This document shows positions 6,360 through 12,542 of a DNA stretch of 14,198 nucleotides, in pieces. The translations under genes and the position numbers were made by a program. The DNA comes from DASXTB01 sp036505615 (GTDB lineage: Bacteria; Acidobacteriota; UBA6911; JACQSX01). The stretch's first letter is position 1, and each line of letters begins with the position of its first letter. Under the pieces are notes generated by a model. The model was not told the DNA's origin. It searched no databases and saw nothing but the letters and a program-made list of their open reading frames with translations. The stretch lies in NCBI GenBank assembly GCA_036505615.1, contig DASXTB010000262.1, forward strand, positions 1 through 14,198, given 5' to 3'.

Positions 6360-8369
6360 GTGGAGTCTGTGTACACTGCCAGAAAACTTATAGGATTTTT
6401 CAAAATATTCAAAATGACTAACAGACGCAAAAGCCGAAAACCCCAGCCGCTCCATCAGAAACGGCAACCAAAGGGAATGGATCACAGAGGCGAACTAATT
6501 CTGGACGCCGTGAGCGACGGTATCTATGGAATAGATTCGGAGGGACGCGCCACGTTTGTCAGCAGGGCAGGTGCCCGGATGATCGGCTGGGAACCGAGCG
6601 AAATGATCGGCCAATTAATGCACGACGTTCTCCATCATTCCAAACCGGATGGAGCCGCGTATCCGCTGGATGAGTGCCCCATTTATGCCACACTTGCCGA
6701 CGGCGCCGTCCACAGGATCGATGAGGAAGTATTCTGGAGAAAGGACGGCACAAGTTTTCCGGTGGATTACACCAGCACGCCTATTCGAGACAAAAGCGGC
6801 AGATTACTAGGCGCGCTAGTTACTTTCAGGGATATCACAAGGCGCAAGCAGAGCGAGAACGCGCTACGCGATTCGGAGCGACGTTATCGAAGTCTCGTTG
6901 AAGCTGCAAGAGACGTCATCGTTACGCTCTCAGCAGAAGGTCGGATCACCTCATTAAACCCCGCGTTTGAAGCAGTCACCGGCTGGTCACGCGATGAATG
7001 GCTCGGTCAATCCTTCGAACCTCTGGTTCATCCGCAGGACCTCCCGATGGTGCTGCAAATGTTCCAGCAGACCCTGATAGGCAAGTTGAACCCCGCTTAC
7101 GAAGCTCGCATTCGCTCCAGGTCCGACAAGTATCTGGTCGGAGAAATCACCGCTACGCCTCAAATCGAGGCGGGAAGGGTGGTCGGAGCTTTGGCCTTTG
7201 TACGCGATGTAACCAGGCGCAAAGAGCTCGAGGAACAGCTGGCTCAAACACAAAGAATGGAATTAATCGGACGTTTTGCTGGCGGGATAGCCCACGACTT
7301 CAACAATCTATTGACGGCGATCATTGGATTCAGCGAACTCGTAATGAGCGATCTCTCTCCAGACAGCGCTCTGCGTCCAGATTTGGAAGAAATAAAGAAA
7401 ACAGGGGAGCGAGCCTCAGCCCTGACAAAGCAGCTTCTGGCGTTCAGCCGAAAACAGGTTCTTCAACCCCGATTGCTTTACCTCAATGATGTAGTCCAAA
7501 AAATGCTAGGACTGCTCCAAGGCTCAGAGGCGGAAAATATAGCCCTGACGACCCGTTTGAGCGCTGTCTTGGGCTGGATCAAGATCGACCCCGTGCAAAT
7601 CGAGCAGGTGATCCTCAATCTAGTCGTCAACGCAAGGGATGCCATGCCTGAAGGCGGAACCATCACACTGGTTACCGACAACGTGAACCTCGACGGCGCT
7701 CATGCGCAAGAGCATATCGGAGCCAGGCCCGGTGCCTATGTCATGCTGCAGGTGATCGACACCGGGCTGGGGATCGACGCCTACATCCGGCCCCACATCT
7801 TTGAGCCATTTTTTACCACAAAGAAGGGGAAGGGTACGGGACTGGGCCTGGCGACCGTGCTGGGAATCGTGCAGCAGAGCGGCGGCCATATCACGGTCAG
7901 CAGCGAGCGAGGAAAAGGTTCGACTTTTAGCGTGTACTTCCCGAGAGTGAACGAAGCAGTCGCACCGGTGAAGCCTCGGCCCGCCTTCACTGAAGTTCTA
8001 GAAGGGACCGAGACGATTCTCCTGGTAGATGAAGAGAAGGCGATAAGAGAGTTAGCCAGGCGCACGCTGAAAACCAAGGGATATGCGGTTCTTGAAGCTT
8101 CCAATGGCCTTCATGCTCTCGCGATTTGTGATAGGAACGATTCAATCGATCTCGTGATTACCGAGCTTGTAATGCCTGACATGAATGGTCTCCAACTGGC
8201 CGACCGCCTGAAGGCGATGCGGCCGGAGAAGAAGGTGCTCTACATGTCCGGCTACATCGACTCCAGCGTGGCTGAAGATGGAATTTTGGGAGAGAATGCG
8301 GCATTTTTGTCCAAACCGTTCACGGCCTTGGATCTGGCGAGAAAGGTCCGAGAGGTGCTTGACGGTTGA
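6360..8369 (+). CDS. Orphan hybrid sensor histidine kinase (PAS-PAS-HisKA-HATPase-REC)
   Basis: 669 residues from GTG 6360. GTG 6369, ATG 6414 and ATG 6477 are also possible starts and lose only a basic leader; no start has a clearly superior SD. Residues below count from 6360. There is no membrane segment, so this is a cytoplasmic sensor. PAS domains lie at about 43-165 and 172-292, then HisKA with H312 in GGIAHDFNNLL, then HATPase with N420/N424 (NLVVNARDA), D467 (DTGLGI) and GKGTGLGL. The HDFNN box is typical of the NtrB-like/HPK4 group. The C-terminal receiver (about 548-668) has D557/E558, S630 and K652, but the phosphoacceptor position, 45 residues after D557, is E602 (DLVITELVMPDMNG). 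Phosphoryl transfer to this receiver is therefore not expected; Glu may mimic phosphorylation or leave a docking domain. No response regulator or target gene is adjacent, so the signal and output are unknown. Confidence 0.93.
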   Translation: MESVYTARKLIGFFKIFKMTNRRKSRKPQPLHQKRQPKGMDHRGELILDAVSDGIYGIDSEGRATFVSRAGARMIGWEPSEMIGQLMHDVLHHSKPDGAAYPLDECPIYATLADGAVHRIDEEVFWRKDGTSFPVDYTSTPIRDKSGRLLGALVTFRDITRRKQSENALRDSERRYRSLVEAARDVIVTLSAEGRITSLNPAFEAVTGWSRDEWLGQSFEPLVHPQDLPMVLQMFQQTLIGKLNPAYEARIRSRSDKYLVGEITATPQIEAGRVVGALAFVRDVTRRKELEEQLAQTQRMELIGRFAGGIAHDFNNLLTAIIGFSELVMSDLSPDSALRPDLEEIKKTGERASALTKQLLAFSRKQVLQPRLLYLNDVVQKMLGLLQGSEAENIALTTRLSAVLGWIKIDPVQIEQVILNLVVNARDAMPEGGTITLVTDNVNLDGAHAQEHIGARPGAYVMLQVIDTGLGIDAYIRPHIFEPFFTTKKGKGTGLGLATVLGIVQQSGGHITVSSERGKGSTFSVYFPRVNEAVAPVKPRPAFTEVLEGTETILLVDEEKAIRELARRTLKTKGYAVLEASNGLHALAICDRNDSIDLVITELVMPDMNGLQLADRLKAMRPEKKVLYMSGYIDSSVAEDGILGENAAFLSKPFTALDLARKVREVLDG

Positions 8370-8467
8370 ACGGTGCCAGCCTGGAATTCTATGCTGTCCG
8401 TTATTAAAAACGTTGAATGTTTGTTCATCTTTTTATGAAAAGTAGGCTGGTCCGGCATGTTCATCAG

Positions 8468-8563
8468 CCCCGCTTGGCGGGGGGCGGAATTGTAGCCCCG
8501 GGTGAAGCGAAGCGGAACCCGCGGTTTAGAGAAACAAAAAGCAACCGAGCCCGCAAAGCGGGC
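8468..8563. repeat. Repeat block with GC hairpins
   Basis: Contains CCCCGC-TTG-GCGGGG (8468-8482), an imperfect stem around GTAGCCCCGGGTGAAGCGAA (from 8491) and its partner GGAACCCGCGG, and GCCCGC-AAA-GCGGGC (8549-8563). The AAGCGAAGCGGAACCC core is a motif I associate with dispersed repeats in acidobacterial-type genomes; that is recollection, not a search result. Confidence 0.6.
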
Positions 8564-8600
8564 GGCAGAGCTTGGACATTTTGCGCCTCCGCTGGGCTCG

Positions 8601-8728
8601 GAACGTGAGAAAAAATTGATTGCATCTGTGGGGGCGACCCCGTGTGGTCGCCCGTATTCCAATAAAGGCGCACGTCTCCGGGCCACGCAGGGCCGCCCCT
8701 CCAATCAAATTGATTTTTTCTCACGTTC
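8601..8728. repeat. Composite element: 15-base terminal inverted repeats around two REP-like hairpins
   Basis: GAACGTGAGAAAAAA (8601-8615) is the exact complement of TTTTTTCTCACGTTC (8714-8728). Inside is the hairpin GGGCGACC (8632-8639), loop CCGTGT, GGTCGCCC (8646-8653), and a decayed one, GGCC-ACGCAG-GGCC (8681-8694), whose loop equals that of the hairpin at 3575. Its left half is related to 10799-10844 on the other strand (38 of 46 bases match by hand count). Confidence 0.82.
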
Positions 8729-8843
8729 TCGTCCTGGCGGAGCGGAAGATTGTTCACTAGAAAGGACGAAATTAATATCACCGGAGCCAAGATTTACCAG
8801 GAAGGCCCTGTGCAACAAATCGAACTTCCCTAATAACGAAAGG

Positions 8844-8872
8844 TGGTCCGTAACAGGCAGGACTTATATAAT
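8844..8872 (+). promoter_or_regulatory. Candidate promoter of the BACON-domain gene
   Basis: A perfect -10 hexamer TATAAT at 8867-8872, in the context CTTATATAAT, with a weak -35 (TGGTCC, 8844-8849) at 17 bases. It lies about 90 bases upstream of the GTG start. Only the -10 is convincing. Confidence 0.35.
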
Positions 8873-8964
8873 CCGTCAAGATGGAACCCAACGCTTTAGG
8901 AGGTCACCGCAAGAGGATTTTACACCGGACTGTAATCGCATTTCTCGCGGTATAGAAAGTTTTC

Positions 8965-10599
8965 GTGAATCACGCGCCCTTCAATCACCGTTTTGGCTGG
9001 CAGTTGTCGATCACTCTTAGCCTGTTCCTTTCACTGAATAGAGGAGCAGAAGCGCACTGCCCCAACGACGTGAGCCCCGCAAGCATGAATTTCGGCGCGG
9101 AGGGCGGAGCCGGAACAATGGAAATCAAGACAGATCCCGGTTGTCCCTGGACGGTTATCAGCAGCGCTCCCTGGCTCACATTGACATCGGCCCCAAGTGG
9201 ATTCGGAGCCGCCAAAGTCAATTTCTCTGTGGCCAGGAACAGCAGTGTAGAAAAACGCACCGCGACACTGAGCGTTACCGGAAATCTGTTCACGGTCATC
9301 CAGTCTGGTGTTGCGGCGACCGTTTCCGACCTTTCCCTTACGAAGAAGCACGGTGGCTACTTCACGGTCGGTCTCAACGGCACCTATAGGCTGACCGTGT
9401 CCAGTATTGGATCGGCAGCTACCGTAGGACTGATCACGGTTACAGACGCTCTTCCCCCTGGGTTAACCTTTGTATCGGCGAGCGGAGTGGGGTGGGCTTG
9501 TTCGGGTTCCGATTCGACGGTCAGTTGCACCAAATCGGATTCACTTCCACCAGGAACCGATTCCAGTATTGTGATTACCGTGAGTGTGTCGCGCGCAGCC
9601 GTGCCGGGTGTGATCAACTCCGCGAAAGTTTCCAACGCAAATGATGCTTTCCCGGAAAACAACATCGCCGCTGATCCCACGTTGGTTTTTTCCGGCGAGG
9701 TCCTTCCTCTCACTTCAGGCACTCCAATGACCGGCACTGTACCTGCCGACACTGTGGGCGTATTTCCCTGCAGATTCTCTCAACCGCAGTATAGTATCGA
9801 CGTGCCTTCCGGCGCTCTACAGCTCATCATTGCACTGAACAGCGATCAAGGACCGGAACTGCTGGTATCATACGCACAGCCGGTGGCTGAGACAGAAGAT
9901 CCTTCAGCCTCCTTCAGCGCAAAGAGTCCTGTTCCCAGCAAAGCGGTCTACATCGGCCCTCAAAGTAATCCCGCTCTTTTGGCGGGAACTTATTTCGTCA
10001 GTGTTGCCAACTGTACGACAGCTCAGTCCAACTTTACTGTGACAGCTACGGTAGTGACTCCTTCCAGCCCCGTGAAAACCGAAGAGCTAGCGATTGATGA
10101 TGGAAGCCGAGAAACCGGCTTGTTGGGTGACGGAATGTGGGCCGTAAATCGACTCAGACCGCCTCGCTACCCCTCAAAGTTGAAGGCCATTCGAATATTC
10201 TTTACTCAATTTGAAGTCTATCCCGACCCCCTGGGACAACAGGTTCGGCTGGTCGTCTTTTCCGATCCAACGGGGTCGAATCGTCCCCCGAACTCGCCTG
10301 TGCTGCTCGTAGATGAAGTGGTGACTATTCCCGGCAAAGATGAATTCATTGATTTTCCACTGGAGAATGGGCCGACCATCTTCTCAGGAGACTGGTACGT
10401 TGGATTGCAGCAACCGAAGCCTTTTAATGGGGCTCTGGTAAGCGCCGACTCAATCGGAGTTCAGAACCAGGCTTCGTTTTATTCGATCGATGACGGGAAG
10501 ACTTTTCAGGGACCGGCCTTCACGCCGGCGCAGCCGATGAATTTCATGATCCGAGCGGTGGTAGAAAGCGGGCCGCAGAGGGCGAGGCGGAGACCGTAA
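8965..10599 (+). CDS. Secreted multidomain beta protein: BACON, DUF11-like, PPC-like and C-terminal beta domain
   Basis: 544 residues. GTG 8965 is the only usual start after the in-frame TAG at 8953-8955 that keeps the signal peptide; its SD is weak. A Sec signal peptide spans about 1-30 (hydrophobic WQLSITLSLFLSL, cleavage near GAEA/HCPN). Residues 31-115 match the BACON pattern (CPWTVISSAPWLTLTSAPSG, then VEKRTATLSVTG). Residues 120-240 match a DUF11-type repeat (SLTKKHGG, VTDALPPGLTFVSASGVGWAC, then NANDAFPENN). Residues 250-365 resemble a bacterial pre-peptidase C-terminal fold (DVPSGALQLIIALNS, LAGTYFVSVANC). Residues 373-535 form another beta domain (IDDGSRETGL, KLKAIRIFFTQF, SGDWYVGLQQP), ending in the basic tail GPQRARRRP. 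BACON and PPC domains occur in surface proteins that bind glycans or accompany secreted enzymes; there is no catalytic domain here, so an adhesion or carbohydrate-binding role is inferred. No anchor motif is visible. Confidence 0.85.
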   Translation: MNHAPFNHRFGWQLSITLSLFLSLNRGAEAHCPNDVSPASMNFGAEGGAGTMEIKTDPGCPWTVISSAPWLTLTSAPSGFGAAKVNFSVARNSSVEKRTATLSVTGNLFTVIQSGVAATVSDLSLTKKHGGYFTVGLNGTYRLTVSSIGSAATVGLITVTDALPPGLTFVSASGVGWACSGSDSTVSCTKSDSLPPGTDSSIVITVSVSRAAVPGVINSAKVSNANDAFPENNIAADPTLVFSGEVLPLTSGTPMTGTVPADTVGVFPCRFSQPQYSIDVPSGALQLIIALNSDQGPELLVSYAQPVAETEDPSASFSAKSPVPSKAVYIGPQSNPALLAGTYFVSVANCTTAQSNFTVTATVVTPSSPVKTEELAIDDGSRETGLLGDGMWAVNRLRPPRYPSKLKAIRIFFTQFEVYPDPLGQQVRLVVFSDPTGSNRPPNSPVLLVDEVVTIPGKDEFIDFPLENGPTIFSGDWYVGLQQPKPFNGALVSADSIGVQNQASFYSIDDGKTFQGPAFTPAQPMNFMIRAVVESGPQRARRRP

Positions 10600-10681
10600 A
10601 CTGGCGCTCCGCAGAGCCCAGAGCGCGGGAAATAGTGAGTACCGCGAGCGCAAGAATCTGTGAATAATCCATCTGATCGTA

Positions 10682-10705
10682 CGGGCGGCCCTATGTGGCC
10701 GCCCG
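10682..10705. repeat. REP-like hairpin, GGGCGGCC-N6-GGCCGCCC variant
   Basis: Perfect nine-base stem, CGGGCGGCC (10682-10690) and GGCCGCCCG (10697-10705), with the 6-base loop CTATGT. It has the same stem layout as 3575-3600 and 8632-8653, with an A-to-G/T-to-C compensatory pair in the stem. Confidence 0.85.
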
Positions 10706-10798
10706 CCGCAATTGCTGACGGGATTAGCCAAACAAATTGCACAGTTCCGGCGGATGCACATCCGAACCGAGCCAAGAAAAATCTGCCGGATTCTGCAG

Positions 10799-10844
10799 CG
10801 GGCGCCCACACGGGGTTGCCCATACAGATTGAACCAGTTTTTTC
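10799..10844 (-). repeat. Inverted relative of the 8601-8728 element
   Basis: Read on the minus strand it begins GAAAAAACTGGTTCAATCTG and runs through ACCCCGTGTGG to GCCCG, matching 8609-8654 at 38 of 46 positions by hand count. The REP-like hairpin within is degraded (GGGCGCCC with GGTTGCCC around loop ACACGG). Confidence 0.75.
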
Positions 10845-10906
10845 ATACACAGCCCGGCGAACCCGAAAATATTTCCAGGCTTCCACCGCTGGCCGGACTC
10901 GGCGTC

Positions 10907-10911
10907 GAAGG
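10907..10911 (+). promoter_or_regulatory. Ribosome binding site fixing the start of the first barrel gene
   Basis: GAAGG nine bases before GTG 10921. The open frame runs on upstream to 10660, but that part is repeat DNA; this site plus the signal peptide that follows argues for 10921. Confidence 0.5.
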
Positions 10912-10920
10912 TTTATTGCG

Positions 10921-12492
10921 GTGTCCATTGCGGGGATCGGACTGACCATTTTTTGGGCGTCAACTTTCACCAATGCACAACCCGGCCGTAGGCTGCAACC
11001 AAAGGCGTCATCGGTCATCAGTCATCGGTCATCAGTTAAGAATCCTGTAAAAAAACCAAGAAGTTGCCAACATTCTACACAGAGCACGATCGGCGAACTG
11101 TCAGAGGAAACGCACAAACTCGCTGACGAAAGCAATCCCGGATCCTCCTCCTTGCACTCGCAACAGCAGGACCCGCCTAAACATCTGCACCATGACCCCT
11201 CCTCGCGGCCTTCCGGCAGTGAGCAAGCGGGATCAATGATGAAAACTATTACCGGCGGTCCATTCCAGGTGATGCAGGCCGTGGGGTCTGGCACCTCCTT
11301 GGCTCCATCGACTACGCCCGTCTTTGCCCGGCACTGGATGACTAAAGACTGGATGTTGATGCTGCATGGAGATCTAAAGGCCGGTTTCAATCACCAGGGC
11401 GGACCGCGAGGGATCGGCAAGGCTGAATCGCAAAACTGGATGATGGTGATGGCCGAGCGACCGGTCGGACCCGGTCGCCTGATGCTGAGAGGTATGTTCT
11501 CTGCAGAGCCCCTCACGGCGCCTCACGGTGGCTTTCCTGAGCTCTTCCAGACGGGTGAGACCTACCGGAGCGTCCCCATTATTGACAGCCAACACCCCCA
11601 CGATCTGTTTATGGAACTGGCAGCCACTTACACGGCATCGCTGTCAGATCGGATCTCGATTCATTTTTATGGAGGTCCGGTCGGAGAGCCTGCGCTGGGG
11701 CCGGTGGCCTTTATGCACCGTGCTTCAGCGGCGGAAAATCCGTCCGCTCCGCTCGGGCATCACATGCAGGACTCAACTCATATTTCGCACGGTGTGGTCA
11801 CAGCGGGCGCCACACTGTGGCGATTCAGGATAGAGAGCTCGCTCTTTCACGGCAAGGAGCCTGACGAGAACCGGGCTGACACTGAGTTGGGGAAGATCGA
11901 CTCTTGGAGCGCGCGCGCCTGGTTCACGCCGGCGCCGGATTGGACTCTGCAATTCTCGCGGGGCCATCTCATCAATCCCGAGGCTCTCAATCTGGGCAAT
12001 GTCAGCCGGACGACGGCTTCAATTTCACATAATCGTGCATGGACGGATGGAAATTGGGCAAGCACTCTGATTTGGGGCCGCGATGATACCAAGGGTCACG
12101 GTATTTCCAACTCCTACCTGGCGGAGTCAACTGTCAACTTCAAAGACAAGAATTATCTGTACGCAAGGTTAGAATTGGTCGACAAAAGTCTCCTGTTTCT
12201 CCCCAACATATTTGGGCGTCCCGGCAGATTCAGCGTCCTGCAGCCGGTATTAAGAACAGGGGGTAAGGACTTTAACCCCCGCTATCATTTTCTTCCAGCT
12301 CTGGGCGCAGGCAGGATGGGCGCTTACACCTTTGGCGGTGTTCGAGACGTTCTAGCCGGCCCAACACTCCGGCTAGGCTTAGGCGCCGACCTGACCTTTT
12401 ACAACGTGCCTCGCGTGGCACAACCGGGCTACGGTTCAAATCCAACAAGTTTTCATTTATTCGTACGGATCCGGCCCGGCAGGTTGCTTTGA
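10921..12492 (+). CDS. Putative outer-membrane beta-barrel protein, tandem paralogue 1
   Basis: 523 residues from GTG 10921, almost the length of its downstream paralogue (522); longer versions of the frame run into upstream repeat DNA. The N-terminus MSIAGIGLTIFWASTFTNA/QPG reads as a signal peptide, though it lacks a basic n-region. A polar linker of about 85 residues follows, with His clusters (KHLHHD). From MMKTITGGPF (about residue 106) to the end it aligns with the second copy, roughly two-thirds identical by eye. Shared motifs are GSGTS, DWMLMLH, NHQGGPRG, ESQNW, QHPHDLFMELA, YGGPVGEPALGP, AFMHRASAAENP, HHMQDSTHISHGV, EPDENR and a final strand SFHLFVRIRPGRLL. Alternating polar/hydrophobic strands and abundant Trp/Tyr suggest a barrel. 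I recall related hypothetical proteins near metal-resistance genes, and the many His/Met fit a metal-linked role, but that is inference. Confidence 0.8.
   Translation: MSIAGIGLTIFWASTFTNAQPGRRLQPKASSVISHRSSVKNPVKKPRSCQHSTQSTIGELSEETHKLADESNPGSSSLHSQQQDPPKHLHHDPSSRPSGSEQAGSMMKTITGGPFQVMQAVGSGTSLAPSTTPVFARHWMTKDWMLMLHGDLKAGFNHQGGPRGIGKAESQNWMMVMAERPVGPGRLMLRGMFSAEPLTAPHGGFPELFQTGETYRSVPIIDSQHPHDLFMELAATYTASLSDRISIHFYGGPVGEPALGPVAFMHRASAAENPSAPLGHHMQDSTHISHGVVTAGATLWRFRIESSLFHGKEPDENRADTELGKIDSWSARAWFTPAPDWTLQFSRGHLINPEALNLGNVSRTTASISHNRAWTDGNWASTLIWGRDDTKGHGISNSYLAESTVNFKDKNYLYARLELVDKSLLFLPNIFGRPGRFSVLQPVLRTGGKDFNPRYHFLPALGAGRMGAYTFGGVRDVLAGPTLRLGLGADLTFYNVPRVAQPGYGSNPTSFHLFVRIRPGRLL
11007..11034 (+). 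repeat. Two tandem copies of a 14-base unit inside a coding region
   Basis: GTCATCGGTCATCA occurs at 11007-11020 and 11021-11034, each made of two related heptamers. It encodes SSVISHRSSV in the linker of the first barrel protein. The 28-base length is not a multiple of three, so if it arrived as an insertion it changed the frame upstream or was compensated. Confidence 0.85.
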
Positions 12493-12542
12493 TCGTCGCG
12501 TTCGCCGACATTGAAAAATCTGCTTGAAGTAGCAGTAGCTGG

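Larger units (their letters stand above)
8370..8964. other. 595-base intergenic region with repeats and a candidate promoter
   Basis: No gene is supported here; a long frame from 8502 is repeat-derived and overlaps the next gene. Just after the kinase, about 90 AT-rich bases show no clear terminator. Repeat material fills 8465-8728. The final 235 bases form the leader of the BACON-domain gene: a perfect TATAAT (8867-8872) and an AGGAGGT (8898-8904) that has no start codon within SD range. Confidence 0.7.
10600..10920. other. 321-base intergenic region, repeat-derived
   Basis: Between the BACON gene and the first barrel gene. Open frames cross it on both strands but are made of repeat sequence. 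It contains CGCGAGCGCAAGAATCTGTG (10643-10662), a motif I associate with dispersed repeats, and the hairpin at 10682-10705. A CGGATG-CA-CATCCG stem (10751-10764) follows, then a reverse-oriented relative of the 8601-8728 element (10799-10844). The last 70 bases lead into the GTG at 10921; no clear promoter hexamers are visible. Confidence 0.65.

Noticed and set aside
8502..9020. A 172-residue plus-strand frame overlapping the start of the BACON gene
   Set aside because: Most of it is translated repeat sequence with a basic, low-information composition, and it overlaps a gene with a clear signal peptide.
10660..10920. Upstream extension of the first barrel gene to an earlier start
   Set aside because: The added 87 residues are repeat DNA (hairpin 10682-10705 and the inverted element at 10799-10844); starting at 10921 has a GAAGG site and gives a length matching its paralogue.
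10506..11018. 170-residue minus-strand frame opposite the repeat block
   Set aside because: It reads through repeat elements and the signal-peptide region of the barrel gene, with no recognisable domain.
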